Below are positions 51,502 to 61,060 of a stretch of 64,000 nucleotides of DNA, in pieces; the stretch's first letter is position 1, and each line of letters begins with the position of its first letter. Location of the stretch: assembly GCF_006171285.1 (NCBI RefSeq), contig NZ_CP040889.1, forward strand, positions 62,001 to 126,000, given 5' to 3'. Below the pieces are notes generated by a model. The model saw only the letters and a program-made list of their open reading frames with translations. It ran no database searches and was not told the origin of the DNA. Origin of the DNA: Leclercia adecarboxylata. Lineage in GTDB: Bacteria > Pseudomonadota > Gammaproteobacteria > Enterobacterales > Enterobacteriaceae. The position numbers and the translations under genes are program-made.

Positions 51502-52059
51502 TTACCAGGGATAATAGATGTGTTCGGCGTGATCGCGCACCGGGGTTTCATCGCCCAGCAGGCGTGCAGAGAGGGTCAGCGCGAAGTCGAAGGCATGGCC
51601 CAGGCCTTTGCCGCTGATGAGGTTGCCATCTTCCACCACCGGAGCATCAACGTACTCGCCGTCATGGATATCCTGCCAGAGGTCGCCCGAGCAGACGTAG
51701 CGACGGCCTTTCAGCAGGCCATTTCCGCCCAGCACGCGTGCAGCTGCGGAGCAGATGGGGGCGATGAGTTTGCCCGCTTCGTCATGGGCCGCAACAAAAC
51801 GCACCACGTCGGCACTGGCGGCCAGATTCACGCTGCCCTGCGGCCCGCCCGGTAACACGACGGCGTCATAGTAGCTGTCGATGTTTTCACTGAGGGTGCT
51901 GTCCGCGACCATCGGGATATCATGGTAGCTCACTACCGCGCGCGACTCGGCGCAGGCCAGGGTTTCTACCTCAATGTGGAGACGGCGCAGGATATCAATG
52001 GTGATAATCGCTTCCGCCTCTTCAAATCCGGGTGCCAGCAGCACCGCAACTTTTGCCAT
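51502..52059 (-). CDS. DJ-1/PfpI family protein (YajL-like)
   Basis: This 185-aa class I glutamine amidotransferase-like protein has the DJ-1 acidic residue (LLAPGFEEAEAIITIDIL) and the reactive Cys in the nucleophile elbow (LIAPICSAAARVLG), plus the HAFDFALTLSARLLG C-terminal helix. Relatives act as covalent chaperones, glyoxalases or deglycases; which applies is unknown. The ATG at 52059 follows GGAG. It lies between araF and ftnB, an insertion relative to K-12. Confidence 0.88.
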   Translation of the reverse strand: MAKVAVLLAPGFEEAEAIITIDILRRLHIEVETLACAESRAVVSYHDIPMVADSTLSENIDSYYDAVVLPGGPQGSVNLAASADVVRFVAAHDEAGKLIAPICSAAARVLGGNGLLKGRRYVCSGDLWQDIHDGEYVDAPVVEDGNLISGKGLGHAFDFALTLSARLLGDETPVRDHAEHIYYPW

Positions 52060-52602
52060 GATGAACTCCATTTGATAAAAACATAAAACAACGTTTCATT
52101 TTCACAGAGAGCAGAGCGTTAAACTCCTTGCTGGATCACATTACGCACTATTTCCTGCGAAAATGATCTCGCGCAATTTTCAGCAGTTGTAAAAAGAAAT
52201 TAATCATCAGAATTATCCCATCTCACGCATGTTAATTAAGGTTCATATGTCTGCTAGGCACAATTCTGCGAATAATCAAATAAATCCCCAAATAATGTGA
52301 ATAACCACATAGGGTTAATTAGCAATAAATACATAAATTTCAAGTATTTCATTATTTTTACCATCCGGTTGGTCATGTCATTCTCTTAAACTATTTTAAT
52401 TTCCTGATGAAAGGTAAGGTTTAGTAAGGATATATTTATAAGGATTTTCTTATAAGCGCACGGCTGATATTATGAATTCAGCCGGTGCCAGAAATGAATA
52501 TCGGATCACATACACGGAGAACAGAATAACTTTATTCTGTGGTGAACTATCATTAACGCTGATGATTTACCAGGTTACATAAACGAAGATAAGGGAATGG
52601 TT
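52060..52602. other. AT-rich upstream region of ftnB
   Basis: This 543-base gap has no credible ORF. A small hairpin ACAGAATAACTTTATTCTGT lies at 52522-52541. The AT-rich composition resembles the flhD upstream DNA. No known regulator site is recognised. Confidence 0.5.
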
Positions 52603-53106
52603 ATGGCAGTCTCGGATATGATTAACAAGCTCAACACACAGATGAACCTTGAGTTTCACGCATCAAACCTCTACTTGCATCTCAGCGACTGGTGTTCAGA
52701 ACATAAGCTAAATGGTTCCGCAACCTTCCTGCGGACCCAGGCGCAGAGCAACGTCACGCAGATGATGCGCGTTTTTGATTTTCTGAAACAATCTGGCGCG
52801 ATGCCGGTTCTGAAGCCAGTGGATATGTCGGATGAATATTGCACCTGCCTGGAAGCCGTTTTCCAGCGCACCCTCGAAGAGTACGAGCAACGCTGCCAGA
52901 CGCTTCATCAGTTAACCGATGAAGCGCGGAAAATGCAGGACATCTCCACGCTCAACTTCCTGAATGACATTGAAAAAGATCAGCTGCAGGATGGCGTATT
53001 ACTGAAAACCATCCTCGAAGAAGTTCGCCAGGCGCGCCGCACCGGCATGGGCCTTGAGCAGACCGATCGTCACCTGCTTAACGTTGTAAACTACCAGCAT
53101 CACTAA
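52603..53106 (+). CDS. ftnB: Ferritin-like protein FtnB
   Basis: This 167-aa ferritin-fold protein matches E. coli FtnB. Glu17 is kept, but the ferroxidase residues Glu50 and His53 of FtnA are Asn50 and Gln53 (QSNVTQMM), so it cannot form the usual diiron ferroxidase centre. FtnB has been linked to iron-sulfur cluster repair in Salmonella. The ATG at 52603 has better spacing to AAGG than the ATG at 52597. Confidence 0.95.
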   Translation: MAVSDMINKLNTQMNLEFHASNLYLHLSDWCSEHKLNGSATFLRTQAQSNVTQMMRVFDFLKQSGAMPVLKPVDMSDEYCTCLEAVFQRTLEEYEQRCQTLHQLTDEARKMQDISTLNFLNDIEKDQLQDGVLLKTILEEVRQARRTGMGLEQTDRHLLNVVNYQHH

Positions 53107-53123
53107 TCCTGCGTATCCTGCTT

Positions 53124-53150
53124 AATACCCGGCTCTGCGCCGGGTATTTT
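53124..53150 (+). terminator. ftnB terminator
   Basis: AATACCCGGC TCTGC GCCGGGTATT followed by TT; 18 bases past the ftnB stop. Confidence 0.85.
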
Positions 53151-53276
53151 CGTTAAAAAAACGTTGCCAACTCTTTGCTTTTTCTGAATTTTAACAAATC
53201 AGATCTGGCTCCCATCGAATAACCCTTCTTCGTGTAATGATTTGCAAAATTTTGCATTCTTACACGAGGGATACGC

Positions 53277-54620
53277 ATGATTACCGTTGAGTTTCTGGTC
53301 ATTATTTTGTGCCTGCTAATCGGCACCCGGTTTGGTGGCATGGGGCTGGGCCTGATAAGCGGCATTGGCCTTTTTATTCTCACTTTTGTCTTTGGTCTGC
53401 AGCCCGGTAAACCGCCGGTGGATGTGATGCTGACGATCCTTGCGGTTATCGGCTGTGCGGCCACGCTACAAACTGCCGGCGGGCTGAACGTGATGATGCA
53501 GTGCGCCGAACGTCTGCTGCGGCGGCATCCACAACACATCACCCTGCTCGCCCCGTTCACCACCTGGATGCTGACCTTCCTGTGCGGCACCGGCCATGTG
53601 GTCTATACCATGTTCCCGATTATTGCCGATATCGCGCTGAAAAAAGGTATCCGCCCGGAGCGGCCTATGGCGGTGGCATCTATTGCCTCACAGATGGCCA
53701 TCACCGCCTCGCCGGTCTCGGTCGCCGTGGTGTCGCTGGTATCTATCCTGGCCGCGCAGCACGGGATTGGTCACGCGTTTGGCATTCTGGAAATCCTTGC
53801 CATCTCCGTTCCGGCCTCGCTGTTCGGCGTGGCGATTGCCGCCCTCTGGAGTTTGCGCCGCGGCAAAGATCTGGCCGACGACGAGGAGTTTCAGGCCCGG
53901 TTGCGGGACCCCGAGCAGCGTAAATTCATCTACGGCAGCACCGAGACGTTAATGAATGAGCGTTTCCCGAAGCAGGCGTACTGGTCAACCTGGATCTTCT
54001 TTGCCGGTATCGCCGTGGTGGTGCTGCTGGGTGCCCTGCCCGAGCTGCGTCCGGCCTTTGAGGTCAAAGGCAAAATGACGGCGCTGTCGATGAACCTGGT
54101 GATCCAGATGATGATGCTGATTGCCGGGGCCGTGATGCTGATGGTCTGCAAGGTCAATGCCGCGTCCATCTCAAACGGGGCGGTATTTAAGGCCGGGATG
54201 GTGGCGATCTTCTCGGTATTTGGCGTGGCGTGGATGAGCGACACCTTTTTCCAGGCGCATCTGGAGGAGCTGAAGATTGCCCTGGAAGGGGTGGTGAAAA
54301 GTCACCCGTGGACCTATGCGATAGTGCTGTTCCTGGTGTCGAAACTGGTCAACAGCCAGGCGGCTGCATTGACGGCGGTGGCACCAATGGGATTAATGCT
54401 GGGGATTGAGCCGAAAATGCTGATCGCTTTCTTCCCGGCGTCATACGGCTATTTTGTGCTGCCCACCTACCCCAGCGATCTTGCCTGCATTGGCTTTGAC
54501 CGCTCGGGCACCACGCGCATCGGCAGGTTCATTATCAACCACAGCTTTATTTTGCCGGGGCTTATCGGGGTAAGCTGTGCCTGTGCGATGAGCTATCTGC
54601 TGGTACAGACCTTTATGTAA
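53277..54620 (+). CDS. Anaerobic C4-dicarboxylate carrier, DcuA/DcuB family
   Basis: This 447-aa carrier resembles DcuB throughout (GLQPGKPPVDVMLTIL, CGTGHVVYTMFPIIADIALK, SKLVNSQAAALTAVAPMGL, PTYPSDLACIGFDRSGTTRI). The family exchanges fumarate, malate or aspartate for succinate in fumarate respiration. About ten membrane helices and no signal peptide. Between ftnB and yecJ, another insertion relative to K-12. Paralogue identity is uncertain, so no symbol is given. Confidence 0.9.
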   Translation: MITVEFLVIILCLLIGTRFGGMGLGLISGIGLFILTFVFGLQPGKPPVDVMLTILAVIGCAATLQTAGGLNVMMQCAERLLRRHPQHITLLAPFTTWMLTFLCGTGHVVYTMFPIIADIALKKGIRPERPMAVASIASQMAITASPVSVAVVSLVSILAAQHGIGHAFGILEILAISVPASLFGVAIAALWSLRRGKDLADDEEFQARLRDPEQRKFIYGSTETLMNERFPKQAYWSTWIFFAGIAVVVLLGALPELRPAFEVKGKMTALSMNLVIQMMMLIAGAVMLMVCKVNAASISNGAVFKAGMVAIFSVFGVAWMSDTFFQAHLEELKIALEGVVKSHPWTYAIVLFLVSKLVNSQAAALTAVAPMGLMLGIEPKMLIAFFPASYGYFVLPTYPSDLACIGFDRSGTTRIGRFIINHSFILPGLIGVSCACAMSYLLVQTFM

Positions 54621-54629
54621 CTGTCATGC

Positions 54630-54649
54630 CGGGCGACGCTCGTCGCCCG
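54630..54649 (+). terminator. Dicarboxylate carrier terminator
   Basis: CGGGCGACG CT CGTCGCCCG followed by TTCTCATTATTTT, just past the stop codon. Confidence 0.8.
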
Positions 54650-54699
54650 TTCTCATTATTTTCACAAAACCATTTCTAAATTCAAAACGTCGGTTTATT

Positions 54700-54951
54700 T
54701 TAGTGAGATTCGCCCTGCGGCGTGAACTTCAGCTCAATCAGCGCGATGGCTTTCTGTACGGCGCGTAGCGTGACGGGGTCGGCCGATGCAGGATTGCTGG
54801 CGAAATCGATGTTTTTCAGCTGGCTCGACATCTTTTCGCGCACCTCTGCGGGGGCGATGATTTCAATCACATCGAGGATTTGTTTGATGACCAGCTGGCA
54901 TGCAACGACGTCAGAGATCAGCTCCTGATCGGCACTGAGGTTTTGAGACAT
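54700..54951 (-). CDS. yecJ: DUF2766 protein YecJ
   Basis: The 83-aa protein matches E. coli YecJ almost throughout ([31 protein letters not shown]). It is helical and of unknown function. The ATG at 54951 follows AGGAG; an upstream in-frame start overlaps the azuC terminator. Confidence 0.93.
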   Translation of the reverse strand: MSQNLSADQELISDVVACQLVIKQILDVIEIIAPAEVREKMSSQLKNIDFASNPASADPVTLRAVQKAIALIELKFTPQGESH

Positions 54952-55016
54952 AGGCTTCTCCTGTTTGAAAGGCCGCCATAGTAGCAAAACGTCAGCGCTG
55001 ATGCGGCGTACAGGCA

Positions 55017-55046
55017 CAAAAAAACCTGCCGAAGCAGGTTTTTTTA
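55017..55046 (-). terminator. azuC terminator
   Basis: AACCTGC TTCG GCAGGTT with seven T on each side; starts directly after the azuC stop on the minus strand. Confidence 0.92.
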
Positions 55047-55130
55047 TCAGAACATCGCGCCTGGCGGTACGTCCTTGAAGGTCTTGCAGTAGGATTCGAA
55101 CATGCTTTTCAGGATTTTGCGCAATTTCAT
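55047..55130 (-). CDS. azuC: Small membrane-associated protein AzuC
   Basis: The 27-residue product reads [20 protein letters not shown] then VPPGAMF, almost identical to E. coli AzuC apart from Glu-Ser for Asn-Asn and a lost final Arg. In E. coli the azuCR (isrB) transcript both encodes this amphipathic inner-membrane protein, which acts on GlpD, and serves as a base-pairing sRNA. The second of two adjacent ATGs is chosen by homology and spacing to GGAG. Tandem CRP sites lie upstream. Confidence 0.95.
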   Translation of the reverse strand: MKLRKILKSMFESYCKTFKDVPPGAMF

Positions 55131-55179
55131 CATTATGCTCCGGCTAAATGTTATGCAGGTGTTATTGTTGATGCGCTTA

Positions 55180-55231
55180 TAATGTGACCTGCGTCACAAA
55201 AATCAATCTTTTTGTGATATTCATCACGGCA
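55180..55231. promoter_or_regulatory. Tandem CRP sites between azuC and the DHA2 exporter
   Basis: TGTGACCTGCGTCACA (55183-55198) and TGTGATATTCATCACG (55213-55228) are CRP-type palindromes centred 30 bases apart. They lie in the divergent azuC/MFS gap; azuC is carbon-source regulated in E. coli. Confidence 0.75.
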
Positions 55232-55342
55232 GTTTATTTAAAGCAAAACAGCGTTCCGATTAAAAATAAAAAGAATTCATGGCGTTAGCAGAGAACTTGT
55301 TCCTGTAAATTTTTAAAAAAAAGTTTAAGTGGCAGAGGAAAA

Positions 55343-56764
55343 ATGAGCGAAAAACTCTCCGGCAAAGCGGCAAGCGGGATCTCCCCCGCTGCGCTGTTAG
55401 TGGCCGGCGCATTCTTTATGGAGTTCCTGGATGGTACGGTGATCGCCACGGCGCTGCCCGACATGGCGAAGAGCTTTGGCGTGCAGGCGGTGGATCTCAA
55501 TATCGGCATCAGCGCCTATCTCATCACCCTGGCGGTGCTGATTCCGGCCAGCGGCTGGATCGCCGACCGCTTTGGTGCCCGCAAGGTCTTCACCCTTGCC
55601 CTGGCCATCTTTACCCTCGCCTCGGTGCTCTGCGGTCTCGCCACCAGCGTCGATCAGTTCGTCGCCATGCGCGTGCTGCAGGGGATGGGCGGCGCGCTGA
55701 TGGTGCCGGTTGGTCGCCTCGCCGTGCTGCGCACCACGCCAAAACATCTGTTGATTACCGCCATCGCCACCCTCACCTGGCCCGCGCTGGTGGCGCCCAT
55801 CATCGGCCCGCCGCTGGGCGGCTTTATTACCAGCTACGCCAACTGGCGCTGGATCTTCTTTATTAACGTCCCCCTGGGGCTGATTGCTATTGTGCTTGCG
55901 CTGCGCATCATCCCGGATATCTATGAAGAGACGCGCCGCCCGTTCGATACGCCCGGCTTTATCGCCACCTCGGTTGCCATGGTGAGCCTGGTGTATGCCA
56001 TGGAGATGATGGGGGCGGAGCAGGTGAATACGACGGTTACCCTCGCGCTGCTGGCGATCGGGATGGTGACCATGATCTATGCCCTGCGCCATTTCAGACG
56101 CGCCGAGTGGCCGATGATCCGCCTCGATGCCCTGCAGGTGCCCACGTTTCGCGTGACGATGTTTGGTGGCTCGCTGTTTCGTGCCTCCATCAGCGCCGTG
56201 CCGTTTTTGCTGCCGCTGCTCTTTCAGGTGGGATTCGGCATGGACGCGTTCCACTCCGGTTTACTGGTGCTGGCGGTGTTCGTCGGCAACCTGACCATTA
56301 AACCCGCCACCACGCCGCTGCTGCGCGGGCTGGGGTTCAAAAAGCTGCTGCTGATTAACGGCGCGCTGAACGTGCTGGCTCTGCTGGCCTGCGCCTTCCT
56401 GACGCCGCAAACCCCGGTGTGGGTCATCATGCTGATCCTCTACCTGGGGGGCGTGTTCCGTTCCATTCAGTTTACCGCCATCAGCACCCTCGCCTTCGCC
56501 GACGTGCCTTCGCCGCAGATGAGCTATGCAAACACGCTGTTCTCCACCGCGACGCAGCTGGCGGTCGGGCTGGGGATTACGCTCGGTGCTATCGGGATCC
56601 GCATCGGCGAGCTGTTTAGTGAATTGCTGGGGATGGAATCTCTACCGGGGATCAGCTTCCGGCTGGCGTTTGTCGCCATTGCGCTGGTCTGTCTGCTGGG
56701 GATGGTGGATACGCTGCGGCTGGTGAAAGATGCCGGCAGCGCGGTATCCCGAAAACAGGCATAA
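55343..56764 (+). CDS. DHA2-family MFS exporter
   Basis: This 473-aa transporter has the drug:proton antiporter signature (MEFLDGTVIATALPDMAKSF, RVLQGMGGALMVPVGRLAVL, GPPLGGFITSYANWRWIFFI) and about 14 helices, so it is EmrB/MdtD-like. Substrate unknown. AGAGG precedes the ATG. Inserted between azuC and yecR relative to K-12. Confidence 0.88.
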   Translation: MSEKLSGKAASGISPAALLVAGAFFMEFLDGTVIATALPDMAKSFGVQAVDLNIGISAYLITLAVLIPASGWIADRFGARKVFTLALAIFTLASVLCGLATSVDQFVAMRVLQGMGGALMVPVGRLAVLRTTPKHLLITAIATLTWPALVAPIIGPPLGGFITSYANWRWIFFINVPLGLIAIVLALRIIPDIYEETRRPFDTPGFIATSVAMVSLVYAMEMMGAEQVNTTVTLALLAIGMVTMIYALRHFRRAEWPMIRLDALQVPTFRVTMFGGSLFRASISAVPFLLPLLFQVGFGMDAFHSGLLVLAVFVGNLTIKPATTPLLRGLGFKKLLLINGALNVLALLACAFLTPQTPVWVIMLILYLGGVFRSIQFTAISTLAFADVPSPQMSYANTLFSTATQLAVGLGITLGAIGIRIGELFSELLGMESLPGISFRLAFVAIALVCLLGMVDTLRLVKDAGSAVSRKQA

Positions 56765-56790
56765 AAAAAGCCAGCGCAAGCTGGCTTTAA
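56763..56790. terminator. Bidirectional terminator, MFS exporter / isomerase
   Basis: AAAGCCAGC GCAA GCTGGCTTT between convergent genes, with A-rich left and T-rich right flanks. Confidence 0.85.
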
Positions 56791-56804
56791 CTGATGTTGG
56801 CAAC

Positions 56805-57443
56805 TTAGCCGATAATGCCGCGAACAAAGGCTTCGATCTCTTTGTCCTGGCAGTTCTCAAAGAAGCACTGCTGGAAACGCTGACCGGTCACTGCCGTTTT
56901 AACCAGCTCCGGATCGATAGCGCGCAGGGTGTCGAGATAGTTCTCTTTCACCACCGCCGCTTTAACCTGGTTCAGGATGCCCGCGTTACGAACCTGAGGC
57001 TCTTTACGCTCTGGCGGATAACCTTCGCCATTACGGCCGGTGAAGGCTTTTTCAAAGATAAAGCGCACGTTCAGCTCAGCGCCCCAGCCGAAGCCTTTCG
57101 CGAATGGCAGGGAAAGTGCGTTACCGTTGTTGATCTGCGCAAACAGGAAGGCGTCAGCCGGATCGATGCAGTAACCACACACCACGCCCGGGTGGATGTT
57201 CAGGGACATCAGCGCGCCCTGGCCGGTACCGCAACCGGTCACCACGAAATCAACTGCTTTTGAATTCAGCAGGATGCTCGCCATGATCCCCAGGTGAATG
57301 TAGGTCAGGTGGTGATCGTTTTCGTCGCTCATCCCAACGTTATAAACCGGGAAACCTTTCTCTTCAGCAACGGCGTTCAATTCCTTGAGGATGATGGCGT
57401 TTTTTGGCGCCTGGCTGTTTTCCATCATCAGTGCAATTTTCAT
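56805..57443 (-). CDS. RpiB/LacA/LacB family sugar-phosphate isomerase
   Basis: The 212-aa protein has the RpiB-type core (MKIALMMENSQAPKNAIILK, VVTGCGTGQGALMSLNIHPG with the proposed catalytic Cys, ALSLPFAKGFGWGAELNVRF). It is about 60 residues longer than RpiB (about 150 aa) through a C-terminal extension (EGYPPERKEPQVRNAGILNQ on). The substrate is unknown; a neighbouring kinase or aldolase is missing. ATG at 57443 after AGGAG. Confidence 0.85.
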   Translation of the reverse strand: MKIALMMENSQAPKNAIILKELNAVAEEKGFPVYNVGMSDENDHHLTYIHLGIMASILLNSKAVDFVVTGCGTGQGALMSLNIHPGVVCGYCIDPADAFLFAQINNGNALSLPFAKGFGWGAELNVRFIFEKAFTGRNGEGYPPERKEPQVRNAGILNQVKAAVVKENYLDTLRAIDPELVKTAVTGQRFQQCFFENCQDKEIEAFVRGIIG

Positions 57444-57738
57444 TCTTCGTCTCCTGAATGCGATGCGGGGCATCCCGCTGTGAATAGCTTACCTGACCAA
57501 CCTTACTACTAAGCAAACACACTTTCAAATTAAGTGAAAAATAGTTTCAAAAAACAAAGATGCGCTCACAATTTTGCGATCGTAAGGGTTTTCACCGTCG
57601 GCTCAGAACCGTATGACACAGGATTGAAGGAAACGGAGGCTCGTGGCAAAGAGAAGGGACAGAACAGGCGGTTATTCCTGGCATTGCGCTGCGCGTCTGG
57701 CGCTAGTATAGGTTATTTCAACGCATTCAGAGTGTTCT

Positions 57739-58080
57739 ATGAAGAGATTATGCACGGTCGGACTGGTGCTGTTGCTGGCTGGTTGCGGCATCACCCGCAA
57801 GGCTGAAGTCAGCAGCGTCGATGTCAACTCGGGGGTCGTCAGGCTCGATTATGGTCAGCCACTGTTCCAGACCTCTTATGATGATGCTTACGTAACAAGT
57901 GGCACGGCAACCCGCGAATGTCAGGCCATGGGATACAGCACGGCACAGGCCTATGGTCAGCCGATCGAAACCTGTAGCGTGATCAGCGGCTCGCTGTGCC
58001 TGAATAAAACCGTGACTATCCAGTATCAGTGCCACGGCTATGCCCCCGCCCCTGCCGTTACGACCTCCGCTTATTACTAA
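57739..58080 (+). CDS. yecR: Lipoprotein YecR
   Basis: This 113-aa lipoprotein has a signal and lipobox (LLLLAGC, acylated Cys about 16) and four further Cys. E. coli yecR is FlhDC-activated but of unknown function. It lies about 295 bases from the isomerase gene; no sigma-28 promoter was found in that gap. Confidence 0.9.
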   Translation: MKRLCTVGLVLLLAGCGITRKAEVSSVDVNSGVVRLDYGQPLFQTSYDDAYVTSGTATRECQAMGYSTAQAYGQPIETCSVISGSLCLNKTVTIQYQCHGYAPAPAVTTSAYY

Positions 58081-58286
58081 TTCTGTTGCCAGCGTCTCTG
58101 CTGGCAATAATATTCAGAACACGAAACAGAATAATTCTCATTAATATATTTAAAATAGCCGCAATGCGTTTTATTCCCATTCGTATTATAATTTTTCAAA
58201 TATTTATTTTACTTTTTGCAAATAAATAAATAACAAATTATAGTGGCGCTCACGTTGACCTGTTAATAATAAAACGGAGCTACACC

Positions 58287-58784
58287 ATGCTTAAAACTGA
58301 AATGATCGACAAGCTCAATGAGCAAATGAATCTGGAGCTTTACTCCTCCCTGCTTTACCAACAGATGAGCGCCTGGTGTAGCTATCACAGTTTTGAAGGC
58401 GCTGCGGCATTTATGCGTCGCCACGCCCAGGAAGAGATGACACACATGCAGCGTCTCTTTGATTATCTTACCGATACCGGCAGTCTGCCGCGCATCAATC
58501 AGGTGGCTTCGCCGTTCGCAGAGTATGCGTCGCTGGACGAACTGTTCCGCGCCACCTACGAGCACGAGCAGCTGATCACCCAGAAAATTAATGAACTGGT
58601 TCACGCGTCCATGACCAGCCAGGATTATGGCACCTTTAATTTCCTGCAGTGGTATGTGGCCGAACAGCACGAAGAAGAGAAGCTGTTTAAATCCGTTCTC
58701 GATAAACTTTCGCTGGCCGGTAAATCGGGTGAAGGGCTGTACTTTATTGATAAAGAGCTGTCGACGCTCGACGCACAAAATTAA
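58287..58784 (+). CDS. ftnA: Ferritin FtnA
   Basis: FtnA stores iron as a 24-mer. The 165-aa protein keeps Glu17, Glu50 and His53 of the ferroxidase centre ([12 protein letters not shown]) and Glu in [23 protein letters not shown] precedes the ATG. Unlike FtnB in this window, it is catalytically complete. Confidence 0.97.
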   Translation: MLKTEMIDKLNEQMNLELYSSLLYQQMSAWCSYHSFEGAAAFMRRHAQEEMTHMQRLFDYLTDTGSLPRINQVASPFAEYASLDELFRATYEHEQLITQKINELVHASMTSQDYGTFNFLQWYVAEQHEEEKLFKSVLDKLSLAGKSGEGLYFIDKELSTLDAQN

Positions 58785-58793
58785 TATTCATGC

Positions 58794-58813
58794 GGCGCCA
58801 TCGGGCGCCGCGT
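58794..58813 (+). terminator. ftnA terminator
   Basis: GCGGCGCC ATCG GGCGCCGC then GTTATTATT, nine bases after ftnA. The following 270 bases contain no yecH-like ORF. Confidence 0.75.
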
Positions 58814-58974
58814 TATTATTAATGGCAGCAGATTTTACTTTCGTGGGTGGAAAAGCCCGCATCCAGCGGAATAAATTTCCCGCGCTGCCAGAAATGCCAC
58901 CCACTCCCCCCACTCCCCTTGCGCTGGCGCAGTTATCGCGTTCGGACTTCATCGCCGCCGCGCCTGATTTAACT

Positions 58975-59015
58975 CGTAAAAATAACTTTACAGACATTGT
59001 AACGTCGGTTTGACG
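58975..59015. promoter_or_regulatory. TyrR boxes of tyrP
   Basis: A strong box CGTAAA-AATAAC-TTTACA (58975-58992; one mismatch to TGTAAA-N6-TTTACA) and a weak box TGTAAC-GTCGGT-TTGACG (58998-59015) lie five bases apart. The weak box covers the -35. This is the E. coli tyrP arrangement: repression with tyrosine, activation with phenylalanine. Confidence 0.85.
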
Positions 59016-59038
59016 AACCTGAGCTTTTCCCTTACTCT
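59010..59038 (+). promoter_or_regulatory. tyrP promoter
   Basis: TTGACG and TACTCT are separated by 17 bases, 46 bases before the start codon, overlapping the weak TyrR box. Confidence 0.8.
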
Positions 59039-59083
59039 GCGCCGCAGATTTTGTCGTCGTGACGTTGGGTTTTAGAGGAAAAC

Positions 59084-60295
59084 GTGAAGAACAGAACGCT
59101 GGGTAGTATTTTTATCGTCGCCGGAACGACGATTGGAGCCGGGATGCTGGCGATGCCGCTGGCTGCTGCGGGCGTCGGATTTGGCGTTACGCTGGTGTTA
59201 CTGGGCGTACTATGGGCGCTGATGTGTTATACCGCCCTGCTGCTGCTTGAGGTGTATCAGCACGTTCCCGCCGATACCGGGCTGGGGTCGCTGGCCGGGC
59301 GTTATCTGGGGCGATTCGGCCAGTGGATCACTGGCTTCAGCATGATGTTCCTGATGTATGCCCTCACCGCGGCCTATATCAGCGGAGCCGGGGAGCTGAT
59401 CGCCTCCAGCGTCAACGACTGGTTCAACGCCGATATCTCCCCTACTACTGGCGTGATCTTCTTTACCCTGATTGGCGGGGGCGTGGTCTGCGTCGGCACC
59501 TCGCTGGTGGATCTGTTTAACCGCTTCCTGTTCTCGGCAAAAATTATTTTCCTCGTGGTGATGCTGGCGCTGCTTGCGCCGCACATTCATAAGGTCAACT
59601 TACTGACGCTGCCGCTGGAGAAAGGGTTAGCGCTATCGGCCATCCCGGTGATTTTTACCTCGTTTGGTTTCCACGGTAGCGTGCCGAGCATCGTCAGCTA
59701 TATGAACGGCAACGTGCGTAAGCTGCGCTGGATCTTTATTACCGGCAGCGCCATTCCGCTGGTGGCCTACATCTTCTGGCAGATGGTGACGCTCGGCAGC
59801 ATTAACTCGTCGAGCTTTATGGGGATGCTGGCCAGCCACAGCGGGCTTAACGGGCTGCTGCAGGCCCTGCGTGAAGTGGTTGCGTCGCCGCACGTTGAGC
59901 TGGCGGTGCATCTGTTTGCCGACCTCGCGCTGGCGACCTCTTTCCTCGGCGTGGCGCTGGGTCTGTTTGATTATCTGGCAGATCTGTTCCAGCGCAGCCG
60001 GACGGTGAGCGGACGCATCCAGACCGGGGCGATCACCTTCCTGCCGCCGCTGGCCTTTGCTCTGTTCTATCCACGCGGGTTTGTGATGGCGTTGGGCTAT
60101 GCGGGGGTTGCGCTGGCGGTACTGGCACTGCTGTTGCCATCGCTGCTGGTCTGGCAAAGCCGTAAACACCACCCTGACGGCGACTACCGGGTGCCTGGCG
60201 GTAAGCCTGCGCTCTGTCTGGTCTTTGCCTGCGGGATCGTGATAATCCTCGTGCAGTTCGGAATTGCGGCGGGTCTGTTGCCGGAAGTGGGATAA
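59084..60295 (+). CDS. tyrP: Tyrosine-specific transport protein
   Basis: TyrP imports tyrosine with protons. The 403-aa protein has eleven helices and the HAAAP family pattern ([40 protein letters not shown]). It starts with GTG after AGAGGA. Confidence 0.96.
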   Translation: MKNRTLGSIFIVAGTTIGAGMLAMPLAAAGVGFGVTLVLLGVLWALMCYTALLLLEVYQHVPADTGLGSLAGRYLGRFGQWITGFSMMFLMYALTAAYISGAGELIASSVNDWFNADISPTTGVIFFTLIGGGVVCVGTSLVDLFNRFLFSAKIIFLVVMLALLAPHIHKVNLLTLPLEKGLALSAIPVIFTSFGFHGSVPSIVSYMNGNVRKLRWIFITGSAIPLVAYIFWQMVTLGSINSSSFMGMLASHSGLNGLLQALREVVASPHVELAVHLFADLALATSFLGVALGLFDYLADLFQRSRTVSGRIQTGAITFLPPLAFALFYPRGFVMALGYAGVALAVLALLLPSLLVWQSRKHHPDGDYRVPGGKPALCLVFACGIVIILVQFGIAAGLLPEVG

Positions 60296-60307
60296 AGCGC
60301 ATTAATG

Positions 60308-60380
60308 TCCGGCGGCGCTTCGCTTGCGCGGGCCTACGAAGGGTTTTGTAGGCCGGGTAAGCGAAGCGCCACCCGGCAGA
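60308..60380. repeat. REP pair (BIME) between tyrP and yecA
   Basis: CGGCGGCGCTTCGCTTGCGC and GGCCGGGTAAGCGAAGCGCC are REP palindromes in opposite orientation between convergent genes. Confidence 0.85.
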
Positions 60381-60391
60381 AATGGGCGCTG

Positions 60392-61060
60392 TTAATGCAG
60401 ACAGCAGTTCTTGAATTTTTTGCCGCTGCCGCACGGACAAGGGTCGTTACGCCCTACTTTGGTGCCGTTGATCACCGGCTGCTGAGCGACCGGCTCTTGC
60501 GGGTTGGCAATCCAGTAGTTATAGAGGCGCAGCGCTGCCGGGCGAATGCCCTCAATGCTCTGCTGGAACTCCTCTTCGGTTAAGGTATCCAGACGATCAA
60601 AGTTCTCTTCGGAACCGTGCAGCGCAATCAGATCCAGATCGGCGCGCAGGGACTCCGGCAGGGACGACCAGTCGGTCAGCGCCACGCCGCGCATATAGCC
60701 GAAGCACCACTCTTCCACCACGGTATAGGTTTGCCCCTCGACATCGTTCATGCCGAACATCGGTTCAAACTGATCCGGGTAGTCGCTCAGGCGCTCGGCG
60801 ATATCGTTCATATGCTTGAAGCAGAGATCGATAAAGCGGTTCATCTCGCGATCGTTCTTCCAGCGCGGAATGTTTTTCTCCCCGCCCCATACCGCCACCA
60901 GCCAGCGATCCGGCTCAACCACCATCGGGCCAGACAGTACCGCGGTCAGCATGCCGTCGAGTTCTGAGACGTCCATAACGGACTCGTCGTCATGACCGTA
61001 GGTCATTAAGGTCTCTTCCAGCCACTCCATTTCGGTTTCGTTTAACGGGCCTTGGGTCAT
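60392..61060 (-). CDS. yecA: SEC-C motif protein YecA
   Basis: This 222-aa protein has a UPF0149 helical domain and a C-terminal SEC-C zinc motif ([20 protein letters not shown]) like that of SecA. E. coli YecA binds zinc and has been connected with SecB/SecA-type protein targeting. ATG at 61060 after AGGAG; upstream in-frame starts are discarded by homology. Confidence 0.94.
   Translation of the reverse strand: MTQGPLNETEMEWLEETLMTYGHDDESVMDVSELDGMLTAVLSGPMVVEPDRWLVAVWGGEKNIPRWKNDREMNRFIDLCFKHMNDIAERLSDYPDQFEPMFGMNDVEGQTYTVVEEWCFGYMRGVALTDWSSLPESLRADLDLIALHGSEENFDRLDTLTEEEFQQSIEGIRPAALRLYNYWIANPQEPVAQQPVINGTKVGRNDPCPCGSGKKFKNCCLH

Noticed and set aside
58830..59013. Plus-strand ORF between ftnA and tyrP as a yecH homologue
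   Set aside because: The translation is proline-rich without YecH similarity and overlaps the TyrR box.
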